A DNA stretch of 54,693 nucleotides from Nemertoderma westbladi. Lineage: Eukaryota > Xenacoelomorpha > Nemertodermatida > Nemertodermatidae. The stretch spans positions 1 through 54,693 of the forward strand of contig JAUCBJ010008250.1 of the NCBI GenBank assembly GCA_032718475.1, written 5' to 3'. A program made the translations under genes and the position numbers. Under the pieces are notes generated by a model that ran no database searches, was not told where the DNA came from, and saw only the letters and a list, made by a program, of their open reading frames with translations. The first letter of the stretch is position 1, and each line of letters begins with the position of its first letter. This document shows, piece by piece, positions 21,458-31,902 of the stretch.

Positions 21458-22420
21458 AGCATGTATGTAAGTTTGGGTATGGCTAGACAGTTTTTGAGTA
21501 GGAAAAAGGCGTCATGGTTGTCAAGGAGACGGAGACGATTGTGAAACATACTGAGGTTGTCCAACTTCTTACAGATGACATTAGAGAGGGCCTCGGGGCC
21601 AATGGGGGCACCAAGTAGATCTAAATCCTGTGATCTAGTCAACTTAATTCCTGGACAGATTTTCTGGAACGAAGTTAAGATTGGGTTTTCCTCACCTGAC
21701 TTGTCCCCAATGATGGTTAGTTCACATTTTGACTCATTAAGAGATAGCCCTATATCGCTACATGCTGTTCTGAAAGATGAAAGATTGGAGTGTACATTTT
21801 CCCAGTTTCCTCCAACTGTAACGTCATCAATATAACCTGCTTTGAATATTGTCTGTAATTTGTCAAGATTCGGGTGGAGTCCTAGGCAAAATCCAAAGAC
21901 AGCTAAAGGGTCCCCCTGTTGGAAACCCTCTTCAGAAAGCAGCAGATCTTGACCAAATGAAAGGAGGGTCGTTCTACCATAACATAACCTATAAAATGGG
22001 AGAAGCTCGGGGGCTTTATCTGCAATACAATCTGCAACGTGATCCCTTCTCAAAGTATTAAAAGCGTTCTTAAAATCAAGCTTTAGGATGACATCTTGTT
22101 CCTCAGCTGATTGCACAAAGCTTCGCAGCGCATGCACAGCTGCCTCGCAACCCCCAGGGGTTCCAAATCCAAGTTGTGATGGTGCAAATACGCCGCTGAA
22201 CTTAACTGAGACTGCCTGGGTGGCACACTTTGCGGCCAGTCGCTGTATGGTTTCCCCTACTGCTATAGGGCGGATGCCACCATCCTTTTTGTTAAAGGCA
22301 GTTACTGAAGCACCAATAATAACAGGGGAAGCCGAATCTGGGACATCACCTGAGATTAACCAAGGATGTTTAGTCCGCAAGGAGTGAGAGGCCTGCTTCA
22401 CCTGAGCGCTGTGATATAGC
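21458..22420 (-). pseudogene. Reverse transcriptase segment of the ULP1 LINE
   Basis: Read from 22422. Motifs in order: GGIRPIAVGET (primer-grip side), LKLDFKNAFN with D116 (motif A), EEGFQQGDPLA (motif B), AGYIDD with the aspartate pair at 199-200 (motif C) and LNESKCEL (motif D). All catalytic residues are present. The segment is out of frame with the protease and is cut at its thumb by the 356-bp insertion at 21457. Confidence 0.8.
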
Positions 22421-24055
22421 ATCCTGCAAATGCTGCGGGCTTAAACCTGAGAGCCCACCTGAAGAACCGGGTTTGAAATTATTGATTGATGCTTTCACAG
22501 ACTTCGATGTAACAGTTACCGGGTTTACATCCACTGGTTGGTCTGGAAAGGGGCATCGGTCTGGGGGAGTTGGTGGATGTTTCTCTTTGAGTTTTTCTAG
22601 AGTCAACTTATCAAATGCAGCTATAGAGTCTTCGCACGTCGCTATGCGGATAGCTCCCTTTACATCGCCTGCATCTAGCTTCTGCGATACTGCCGAAGCC
22701 AGGAGTCTATTTGCATCATCTCTATCAATTGTGGTACCTTTATTCTCAGCTTTGTTATTATACTTTTTTGGTTTAAAAAGTGTCATTAAGTCAGTCGTAG
22801 AGTTAAAAATGGCACAATTGTTGTTAACAAGTGAAGATAGTGACTTGCGTTGTTTCTGTCCCCCTCGCTCAGGGCGCTTCAGGCAAATGTATGGCATAAG
22901 GAGCAGTCTGGTCCATGAGGAATGATCATTATACTTGAGCACTGAATGTATGCAATTACTCAGTGTCTTGGCCACCTGGATCCTAGATCCCCGGGGGATA
23001 AATTTAAGTAGTCTCACTCTGGCATCTCTGACGAGTTTCAAAAGCTGAGTAGCTGATTCCTCGATGGGATGTGGTCCTAGTGGTGACGGGACATCTATCA
23101 TTGAGGGTCTATCCTGGGGTTGAGAACAGAGCAAATTACTTTGATCCACCTGTACTGAACGACCAGAGCCAGGGCACTCGTCGCCGTTTGCTGACCTGTG
23201 CCTACGGAGCTGCCTGCTATTGGTAAGTGTGTAAGGTTTCTTACATGATGTGCAGTATGCACGTCTGCTTTGGGACCCAAATGTATGCTTCGTGGATGAT
23301 GATGGTTGTGGGGTCTGGGATGGCTGTTCTGTTGGAATATGACTAGACTGAGGATCCTGTTCATTGTCATTGATTGTCCATATTTCTCTAGTTACGGGTC
23401 TTACTAAGGTGGAATTTTTTTCAATTGTCTGTAACAGTGACTTACGAAATTCTCCAATTGTTTCGTCATTGATTTTGTTGGCTGACTCTTGGTGTAGGCA
23501 CATTTTGGCAAAGCGACAAATGTATACGCCACACTGGTATGAGTTAAACTGTTTGCGTGGTAGTGGGGGGGCCACTCTAACATCTTGGGGTTGCACTCCT
23601 AGCCTATGTGCTTCGAGATCGATCCATCTCTTAATGTCATATAATGCCTGGTGGTCAACATTTCCAAGCGAGTCAAAGAGCCAGAGGGTAGGCCGAGGGG
23701 GTTTGGGTGAGATGGCAGCAAGGGTCCAATGATTATTACCCTTGTTTATAGGAAAAAATATAAAATCGAGGTTGAAAGTATTTGAATTTGACCAGTTTTT
23801 AACAGAGTCATAACCTCTGCACCTAAAGGTTTCCAAAAAGTGTGAGCTAAAGATATGTGTAGCTCCGTTATATTCTAAGCAAAGGTATCGTAGGACAGCA
23901 TCTATAACATTGTCATTAAGCCAGTTATTATATTGAAGAGATTCGATGTCACGGCTGGATAGTTCTTTACCAGCAAATAAAAAACACTCTTCGGTACTGG
24001 GTGGCACATCATTCTTAAGGATGCTGTCCGAGAGTGTTATACAACTCACGTCCAT
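22400..24055 (-). pseudogene. ULP1-type protease and zinc-finger N-terminus of the LINE
   Basis: From the ATG at 24055. Residues 30-190 form a ULP1/SENP-like domain: YNNWLNDNVI (substrate-entry strand), H109 in NNHWTLAAI, D128 in LWLFDSLG, Q169 and C175 in SYQCGVYIC, so the full triad and oxyanion glutamine are present. Residues 268-294 give a C-x2-C...H...C finger (C268, C271, H286, C294), probably nucleic-acid binding. A KHPPTPPDRCPFPD string and the SSGGLSGLSPQHLQ string follow, the latter being the entry to the RT domain. The frame ends at 22370, out of register with the RT. The protease may process the polyprotein or remove SUMO/ubiquitin-like tags; its role in NeSL elements is not established. 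Confidence 0.8.
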
Positions 24056-25110
24056 ATTAAAATTGAAAAATTGGGCCTATGCCACGAACCCCTACTGAAC
24101 AGACGACAAGAGTGGAAGAGTAGAGGAGTGGAGGAATGGGGTTCTGGTCTCGTCCGGATTGCTTTGTCGGACTCCAAAGTTGGAAGTCGTAGATGAGCAG
24201 CCAGCACCCGTTGTCCGCAGGACTACTTCACGTTGATGAGTGTCGAAAGCTTGCTACTTACAATTCTATTATGTATTAAATTCTACCAAATTCGCCGATT
24301 AGGAATTCGTTGTCGAAAGCTGAACTATAATGTTGGCCTAATCTTCAGTCAGCATGCAGATCAAATATAGTACGGCAGTATTGTTTATCAATTTAATCGA
24401 GCATTTTAAACTGTAACGTGTCTAAAAAAAAATGTCTAACTCATTCATACAGTGTTTTATTGTTTTTTTTTGTTAAGTTACGTTTTTTTACTATGAAATT
24501 AAATCAAATAAATTAATAAGTTTATTTTTTTTATTTCTTTATTACTGAGATAAGTAGCTAAAATTTTTATGCAGTACAGTATAAGAAATTCAGAAATTAA
24601 GTTTATTATAATAAATCGTAATTTTGTGGCAACAATTTATTACGATATAGCTAGTATTTTAAACAAAATCAACTCTGAAAATTTGTCACCCTTTCTTACA
24701 CAAAATTCTAGAAAAAATCTAAATTCAATAAAAATCTAAATCAATTAATTAACATTGCTCCCCTTCTTTATCAGCACTCTCTTTATCAGCACAATCTTTT
24801 TACACACTTTTTACCTTTTTACACAGCTTCCCTTCTTTATCGCCGCAGACGCCTGTTGGATTTACAGGCGCGCCGCAGCGGTGTAAAGGATTTATCGTGC
24901 CTTTCAGCACAATACGATCCTAACAGATTTACTATACTAGTTTATAATATATATATTATATTTATATTATATTATTTATTATATTATATATTAATATTTT
25001 TTATAATTATATTAATATTATTTATATATTTTATAATTAAATGTAAAAGTTAGTTTCCAACGCAACTCTATTGGAATTATTTAGTAATTTTATATAAAAC
25101 TTACAGTTTT
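24056..25110. other. LINE 5' flank, AT-rich DNA and an exon-1 fragment
   Basis: 24056-24340 is GC-moderate and probably the 5' UTR or flank of the ULP1 LINE. The rest is AT-rich. At 24826-24870 a fragment of the fibrinogen-related exon 1 (cttcccttctttatcgcc...ttggattta) is fused to the 'gcagcggtgtaaagg' repeat (24869-24925) that follows the tandem arrays at 3980, 4265 and 28145. The remainder to 25110 is TA-rich microsatellite and, at its right end, the likely 3' UTR of the fibrinogen-related gene. Confidence 0.45.
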
Positions 25111-25111
25111 A

Positions 25112-27784
25112 CTAAATCCAAATCTTCATTTCAACTCGAGAAGCCGGATTCCAATCAGTAAAAGGAACCCAATAAGGTCCTTTTGGCCACTCCCCACCAT
25201 ATTCTCCGTTCAAGTTACTGAACGCCGCGCAGTCCTTGTACCACCACGCCCCAGTACTAAATACGGCGCAGTTGCCGGAGTCGTTCTCGTCATTATCGCG
25301 GTCCTTGGTGGTGAATGGGAAACCGTTGTGATAATCCAAAGAGTCACCAGCAGTACCATGGTAACCGGATACATGTAGGGTGTAATTAGTTAAAGCTGAT
25401 CCGATAGAGAAGTTGTTGTATTCCGCGTATAGGTGTTCGTTGGTGTAATTCACCCGCTGGTCGGTTTTAACATCCCACCCCCATCCAGTGTACCACAAAT
25501 CGACTCTCAACTTCACCCCGTCTTCACTCAGCTTGTGGATCGCCTCCAACCCCATCCAAAAATTTGTATTCGAGTCGCCAAATCCTTCAACATATTCATC
25601 CCAGTTTTGATAGAAGTCAACAGATCTATCAACTCTTTGTTGAATCTTTATCTCCGGACCATCAACTGTTTGTTGAATCTTTATCTCCTGCCCAAACAAG
25701 AATTTGGTAAAGAAACTAACATCGTTCTTTAGCTCATCGACTTGGTTAGTTAAGGTTGTATTTATATCGATTACTTGGTCACTCAACTGTGTAATATTTT
25801 CTTTCAACTCTGTATTCTGTTCTTCCAATTCTGTAACCTGTTAGGAAATATTTTTATTAGAAATATTAGTGAATACCGTTGAGTGAGGGGGTGTGAGATC
25901 CGGTAAGATTTATGGAAAGATCCATTCCGATTCCTTTTAGAGTGCGGGCCTATGGAATTATAGATGTTTTTTAATAACGAATTCAACTCAACTTTTCACC
26001 ACTTACAATATCTATGAAATCGCATGAAATTAAATTTAGCAAATAATTATGTTACAAATGATTAAGGCGGCAGTGTGGCGCACATGAGGTTCAAATGAGA
26101 AAGAGTTACAAATTTTGAAAAGGGCACTGTGCCGCCTTTATGTGGGCTAGTATAATTAGTGATGTCTGCTTTATATAAAAATCTTTGGGACGATAAGAAA
26201 TTAAGCATTAAGCCTTTGTTCAGATCATATTTATTGGGAAGAAAAATATTATTGATTGTACATTGGTTACATTGTTCACTACTTATTCCTCCCAGTCCAA
26301 TCATTACTGGTGAATCTGAGTTTAATGATGAAAAAGTGCGATTCAATACTGCGGATATAAAATAATAATAATAATTTAATATAACTAATACACTTACATT
26401 AACGGCTCCACATTGTCCATCATTTGCCTGTAATAATAAATAAATTATAAATAGCTATTGATGAAAGAATAATATGGTATAATATGGTATAATATGGAAT
26501 AATATGGTATAATATGGTATAATATGGAATAATATGGTATAATATGATATAATATGGAATAATGTGGTATTGTTTTTAAGTGGTTAAGTTATTAAGTGTT
26601 ACTGTATGATCGCTAATATTATTTTACATGCTTCTCCAAAAAGTGGGAGTGGCAGAAAATTTTGAAATGTCCACCGCATTACAATATTACAAGGAATCTG
26701 ATATGAGTTTGGAGGACAACTGATAAGAGCTGGGGACAACTTATATGAGCTGGGGGACAACTGATAAGAGCTGGGGACAACTTATATGAGCTGGGGACAA
26801 CTGATATGAGCTGAGGATAAACTGGCTGATTATAGTGTGGGGACAACGGGAGTGCAAACATGGACATGGGAATAAAACGTGGACCGGGAAACAGACATGG
26901 GTGGACAGACGGATATCCAACGCGACATGGGGAGGCCTGTTGTGGACAAGGGAACACCAAATGGTCGGAGACGCGGATAACCTATACGGACAACTGGACA
27001 ACCAAAAAGGACAACTGGACACCCAATATGGATATTCCAACACAGAATAGCAAACTAGTCTGCAATACTCGACAAAAACAAAAATAAATCCTGAATTGAA
27101 TAAATAACAGACGGTTGGTGAGGAACTGGCTATTGGCTACAGTCATATCTGCGCTGTCACTCTCTTTAGGATGCTAACCTTTTATTTAGGTAATGGAATT
27201 ATTCTGTGAGAAAACGTTTCTCTGCTTTGTAGAATAAATCAAACACTATTTTTATAGCAAAAAAGCAAAGCAAACAGTCGGCCGAAGCCGGAGGCGACCC
27301 GAAGGCTCCTCTTTCGATAGCTGCTACCCGAGGGTAGGGGTGGGCGCTACTCCTATCCCGAGATTTGCTCCCAGTTATTTAACTGGTACTCATTTTATCG
27401 ACCCCAGTGGATGAAAGGCTGAGTGGACCCTGTGGAACCTGAGTGGAACCTAGAACCATTAGATTGCAGGCCCGGCGCTCAACCAACTGAGCTACCCCGC
27501 CTTATTTTTATAGAGGAGGGTTATATTATCACAGCAAATTATTAAATGAAAAATTACGATAAAAAAGCTAAATGAATACTTTATGAATTAAATAATAAAC
27601 TAACCTGTTCTAGAATCAAACCGGATTTAGTTCCATTGTTTCCATCGTCACATAAGGGAACATCCAACCCAAAGTTGCTGAGGTACAGCTTCCCTTCTTT
27701 ATCGCCGCAGACGCCTGTTGGATTTACTGGCGAAAGGAAAAGAGCTGACAGCAGAGAAAATAGTTTAAAACTTACCGGTAACAT
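25112..27784 (-). CDS. Secreted fibrinogen-domain (FReD) protein, three exons
   Basis: Exon 1 is 27605-27784 (60 codons, signal peptide plus C26 and C45; donor GTTAGT). Exon 2 is 26398-26427 (10 codons, ANDGQCGAVN; donor GTAAGT). Exon 3 is 25112-25837 (241 codons and a stop; acceptor cctaacag). All junctions are phase 0, giving 311 residues. Exon 3 opens with a short heptad-like coiled coil (LKENITQLSDQV), likely for oligomerisation, then a fibrinogen C-terminal domain: SVDFYQNWDEYVEGFGD, FWMGLEAIH, the calcium loop DRDNDEND, the cysteine pair in GNCAVF and KDCAAF, and VEMKIW at the end. The domain's usual first part with its own cysteine pair is missing; in its place EIKIQQ is tandemly repeated. 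Such proteins act as extracellular lectins or immune recognition proteins. Ligand unknown. It is the only complete host gene here. Confidence 0.85.
26065..26143. repeat. Inverted repeat in intron 2 of the FReD gene
   Basis: The ends 'aaggcggcagtgtggcgc' and 'gggcactgtgccgcctt' pair imperfectly around a 45-bp loop. It may be a small foldback element. The antisense-free ORF across it (26062-26346, minus) lies in the intron and has no splice or homology support. Confidence 0.45.
26470..27075. repeat. Microsatellite and minisatellite tract (copy 2), intron 1 of the FReD gene
   Basis: The decamer aatatggtat/aatatggaat repeats about ten times (26470-26570), far more than in copy 1. The 'gagctggggacaac' units follow to about 26820, then the 'ggacaactgg' units. 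It lies wholly in intron 1. ORFs in it are repeat-driven and differ between copies by frame. Confidence 0.6.
27258..27502 (-). mobile_element. tRNA-derived SINE, copy-2 specific
   Basis: Minus-strand head reads GGCGGGGTAGCTCAGTTGG, a clear tRNA-like start with A box. A degenerate B box (GGTTCTAGGTTCCAC) follows about 45 bp later. The body holds a central string GGTCGATAAAATGAGTACC and a 3' tail of short A-rich repeats. It is flanked by the 11-bp target duplication TATTTTTATAG (27247-27257 and 27503-27513). The orthologous place in copy 1 (near 3181) is uninterrupted, so the SINE landed after the duplication. It lies in intron 1 of the FReD gene, same strand. Confidence 0.85.
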
Positions 27785-28045
27785 TTTTACAGTATTTGTA
27801 AATAACTTGTAACTAAAGTTAAGATAATTTTCTGTTAAAGAATGTTTTTAATGCCCTAAAAATCCTCCTATTTATACACTTTTGACAAAGGCAATTACTT
27901 ATGCAATAAATAAAGTCTCACAAAGGCAATCAAAGGCGGCAACTATTAAAACCTTTATAGAACAATTATTAGTAACTACCTTAGTGTAGATACCATTGTA
28001 TGTAATTTATCACTTTAAACTACATTCTTATGGTTAAAAGTTAGA
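27785..28045 (-). promoter_or_regulatory. Probable promoter/5' flank of FReD exon 1 (copy 2)
   Basis: Conserved with 3455-3715 upstream of the orphan exon in copy 1, including the TATA-like 'tataaatagga' about 80 bp above the ATG on the minus strand. As this copy has a complete gene behind it, it is the likelier active promoter. No start site can be read from sequence alone. Confidence 0.4.
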
Positions 28046-28054
28046 GACAGACTG

Positions 28055-28310
28055 CCTGGCGCCTGGCTATCCATTACAGACAGGCTGTTGGCGCTTAGCT
28101 ACCAGTAACAAACATACTGCTGGCGCCTGTCTGCCAGTTACAGACAGGCGCGTCGCAGCGGTGTAAAGGATTTATCGTGCCTTTCAGCACAATACGATCC
28201 TAAGCGGCTTTTTAAGTATCTCAAAAATAATTCCTAATGTTAATACACTCGTTTACTGTTTTGGTTTCTCCTCGGCGGAAAGACTGACTTGAAAATAGCT
28301 CGCATAGAAC
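28055..28310. repeat. Short 'ggcgcctggctac' array with downstream repeat (copy 2)
   Basis: About three units, against ten or more in copy 1, followed by one 'gcagcggtgtaaagg...gatcctaa' block and the 'cctcggcggaaagactga' string. Copy 1 has this whole assembly twice, so the arrays expanded or shrank after duplication. Confidence 0.55.
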
Positions 28311-28699
28311 ACGGAAAAAGGAGAAACCGGATGAGGGGTGGTTTGGGTCCGTTAGGAACCAAAGTATAAAATCGAAAAGTTATACAATCCAAATAATTGT
28401 AACCAAAAGTATAATACACAAAATGTAGTATTTTAGTCGTTTCTGGACTAAAATACTAACAGTCTAAAATATTCAACAGTCTAACAGGTCTAAAATGAAA
28501 ATAGGTGGCTAAAACAGTCATAATAAACTTGGTGCAGCTTCACGCTATTGCAAGCTGCTGCTTTGTCCTACGACTTAGAGGATTGACCGAAGGTCGCTCC
28601 AATGAGTCTGCGGGCAGCCAGAGTGCGCAAGTTCTAGAGGGCTGGTTGGCCAAATGCTCGGTTGTCAGCGGGAACTACCCACGCTTCTAAGCTCCACCG

Positions 28700-28912
28700 A
28701 TACTAGGCGAAGTAAAGGTGAGTATAGGTACAGTCCAGCCCAACTGCTGACTACTGTATATCGGTAAGTGTTAGCCTACACTACTCTATATCGGTAAGTG
28801 TTAGCTTACACTACTGTAAATCGGTAAGTGTTAGCTTACACTACTGTATATCGGTAAGTGTAGGCGAAGTAAAGATGAGTATAGGTACAGTCCAGCCCAA
28901 CTGCTGACCAAG
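28700..28912. repeat. 31-bp minisatellite framed by a duplicated flank
   Basis: Four units built on 'ctgtatatcggtaagtgtta' (28752-28860) are bounded on both sides by the string 'aggcgaagtaaag' and its continuation 'gtacagtccagcccaactgctga'. Copy 1 has that flank once and no array. The arrangement points to a duplication-based gain in copy 2. The following DNA to about 29420 is noncoding and collinear with copy 1. Confidence 0.55.
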
Positions 28913-29429
28913 ATAGCGTGACAGGGGCTGCAATCTACAAGTCGAGTTTTTCTCACTGCTGAATTCGTGAAATGTGGCCTCTTATAAACCCGGTGTTTGG
29001 GGTCTATATGGAGTTGACCCCTAATTATCACTTGCTAAGGATAGTGGTCTTTCATTAGCAAGGATCTGTTAAATACACGTTAAATTATGATTAATATTGA
29101 CTGGCAAACTGACCAATAATCGTATACACTGCAACTTTATGTTATAGAGATCTCTTTGATTCTCTGAAGAGATTCTCTCCCATTGGGTAAATGTTATTGG
29201 GAGAGAGGCCAGGGTGATGTTACAATGTTGCTACTGCGGTGGGTTTATTAGTGATTAGGGGTGACTGTGAAGGACAAGGCCGATGCATATTGGATGGCAA
29301 ATGGGTGAGGCTTGAATTAAGGAATGCGGATGGCGATAATATGGGAAATATTATTATACTGTATCTAAATTAGAATTACGAGGGACTGTAGATTTTATAG
29401 TGCTTCCTACGAAGGCGTGAAAATCGATT

Positions 29430-30975
29430 ACAAGCGGTTACATCGCGTTTCGGCAACTGTCGCGTTCTACAACTACTACTACTACAATCAGCATGCTGCA
29501 TTGCAGCTGCGGCTGTCGACAAAATTGTGCCGCCACAACTCCCTATCACCCATGACATTTGCTAGTTCATCCGCAACTTTAAGGCCAGTGTCTTTTAAGA
29601 TGCCACTCTAGAAAGTCATGGGCTGTCCACCATGCTTATTCGCTCAATAAGGCCGCCACAGCACAAAATTATACATTGGCTGGTCCTCACGGCGAATGCA
29701 ATGTCCTGCAAAGCGGAGGCGGTTCCGTTCATGTTTCAAGCTAAGGGAGAGTAATTGAACATATCTAATGTTTTATAGAGTCCGATTGAAGATGTGTTCA
29801 TTGTACTTGACACAATGAACCCGGCGCAGAATTCTTTTGAATGTGCCATCCAGAGATATGGTATCCTCTGCAGTTAGAGCCCAGCATGGACTCCCATAAG
29901 AGTATTGGTACTACTACTGCCATAAATAATCGAACCTTAAGGTTCCCAAGTATGCAAGTAGCAGAAGTCATCTACGTGCTCAGCTCAAGCAAGCCATACT
30001 TGGATCTTATGCCATTACGATCAGACATTTCTTAAGGGCTGTCTAGGTTGACTGTAATGATTTTAGTCTCTTGGAATTTACAAAAAAAAACACTAGAAGC
30101 AACCTGCTCCAATGGGTAGGGGAGCCTTTGGGCACCCTCTAGTGATTCTAACAGTACCCCTAAGTCATCAGCAAAGTCTAGATCAGTAAGGTACTTTGCT
30201 GGATTTCCTCTACTTCTTGTGCCAGTAGGGGGTGTTACCGTCACCCCATCCTTATTAAGATGATCTATGGACAAGCGTAGAACATAATCAACAACAATTA
30301 CGAATAAGAATGGCGCAAGTGTGTCAACCTGAAGGACTCCCCATAAGACTTCGAATGGATCTGTGTCACCATCAGCAGTAGACACAAATGTGGTGGGACC
30401 ATCGCACAGTGATCTGATAGCTGCAATAATTTCCTCAGAAATCCCATATGATGCAAGTATGCTGAACATACGTGGTCGGGAGACTGAAGTCCTTAAAGAA
30501 GTCAACAAAGATAATAGCCAGTTGTCTGTCTTTCTTTATCGATAACTCTTCGATTATCCATCAGAGTGCCAGAATAGACTCCATCATCCCACGACCTTTA
30601 CGGAACCCATTTTGGTTCCCACGTAACAGTCTCTCAACAGGATCCCTGATGCGATTTAATAGAATTCTGTTGTATAGCTTTGAAGCAATCGAGATTAGTG
30701 ACATTTTAGATTCCTCTAAAAGATCCACGGGTTGTTAGGTAGCCCTTCTTTGGGTTTGGGACCAACTTATTTGTTTTCAGTTCTTGAAGGACTCTCTTTG
30801 TCCTATACATGTCCACAATTGGGGTGAATGAGCTCCAAGCACTGAGGAATTTTAAAGACCTCAGGGGGCACGTCATCTACTCCACTGGCACGATTCAGAT
30901 ACACGATGTACCTCAAAGTTATCAGGCAATACCCTTTCTTTGTTTAGAAGCTTCTCAAAGTGGTCCTTCCAACCG
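29430..30975 (-). pseudogene. Decayed LINE reverse transcriptase, 3' half (copy 2)
   Basis: Twin of 6870-8590. The best frame (30508-30032) has the same GVLQVDTLAPF string with the glycine change and the same FADD motif. The region upstream (about 30730-30970) has lost a further piece around the palm entry, and the thumb (about 29930-30030) has lost around 100 bp relative to copy 1. Shared lesions show it was dead before duplication; private deletions came later. It sits on the same strand as the FReD gene, upstream of its promoter. Confidence 0.7.
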
Positions 30976-31104
30976 TCCAACTGTCAACCTATTTTCTTTA
31001 TATTCTCCTATATTCTTCTCTTTTTTTGACTAGATTATTTTTTCGTACTGATAATGTTTTTAGCCGTTTGGCAAACAATACATTTTTTGAGTGTATAAAC
31101 CGGG

Positions 31105-31335
31105 CTTAAGGAAATATCTAACCCGCACTTGATGTGCTACAACTTCCCTTCTTTGTCGCCGCAGACGCCTGTTGGATTTACTGGCGAAAGGAAAAGACCT
31201 GATGCAATCAATAAAGTATCATAAAGGCAATCAAAGGCGGCAATTATTAAAAACTTTATAGAACAATTATTAGTAACTACCTTAGTATAGATACCACTGT
31301 GTGTTAGTTATCACTTTAAATTACATTCTTATGAT
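31105..31335 (-). pseudogene. Relic of fibrinogen-related exon 1 and promoter (copy 2)
   Basis: Twin of 8725-8950 with the same internal junction between exon ('ggcgaaaggaaaag') and promoter ('atgcaatcaataaagta') strings. It retains 'gccgcagacgcctgttgg', as in the intact exon, where copy 1 has lost bases. No ATG or usable frame. Confidence 0.65.
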
Positions 31336-31359
31336 TATCGGTCACAGACAGATACACCG

Positions 31360-31720
31360 CGTTATGGCAACTGTTGCGTTCGGCAAGAGTCGTGATTCGG
31401 CAATAAAGTTACGTTTCGGCAAAAAAGATGCATTTCGGCAAAAAGTCGCAATTTGGAAAAAGTCACGATTCAGCAATACAATTTGCGTTTAGGCAAAATA
31501 TTTGCGTTTCGGCAAAAAAAGTCGCAATAAAAAGTCGCAATTTGGTAAAAAGTCGCGATTCAGAAATAAAATTTCCGTTTCGGCAAAAATTTGCGTTTCG
31601 GCAAAAAATTCGCGTTTCGACAAAAAGATGCGTTTCGACAAAAAAGTAGCATTGCGTAATTTTTGTTTGTTTTTTTTTTGGTGGGGGGGGGGGGGGGGGG
31701 GTGGGGGTGGTGGCGCCTCA
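31360..31720. repeat. 'tttcggcaaaaa' minisatellite ending in a 19-G tract (copy 2)
   Basis: More units than copy 1, ending with 'gtttcgacaaaaa' variants, a T-rich run and 19 consecutive G (31683-31701). ORFs across it translate the repeat and are not genes. Confidence 0.6.
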
Positions 31721-31902
31721 ATAACGACAACAATTGCAGGATATGATGTATAGTATAAATTACTATTACATTATACTGTATAATGAATCTTTAATCTACA
31801 TAGTGGTGTACTGTTAAGTAACTGTATTGTAGTTACTGTTACTGTAGTTACTGCTACTTATTGTAGTTACTGTTTATCCATTATCAAATAGTCAGGATGT
31901 GT

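Larger units (their letters stand above)
19967..24055 (-). mobile_element. Non-LTR retrotransposon with ULP1 protease, RT and restriction-like endonuclease (NeSL-like)
   Basis: In minus-strand order it encodes a C48/ULP1 cysteine protease, a zinc finger, a reverse transcriptase and a CCHC plus PD-D/EXK endonuclease: one protein of about 1,300 residues before decay. This is the domain set of the NeSL group, as first described in nematodes (family knowledge). Two single-base frame changes (near 22400 and 20415) and one 356-bp insertion (21102-21457) break the frame. The catalytic residues themselves look intact, so inactivation is probably recent. Elements with this endonuclease often insert at fixed sites; the target here is not evident. 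Confidence 0.8.

Noticed and set aside
26062-26346. 94-codon ORF as an extra exon of the fibrinogen-related gene
   Set aside because: It spans an inverted repeat, lacks matched splice sites in phase 0, and does not resemble the missing fibrinogen subdomain.
27480-27502. Possible tRNA gene on the minus strand
   Set aside because: The tRNA-like head lacks an acceptor-stem partner, continues into a SINE body and is bounded by a target duplication.
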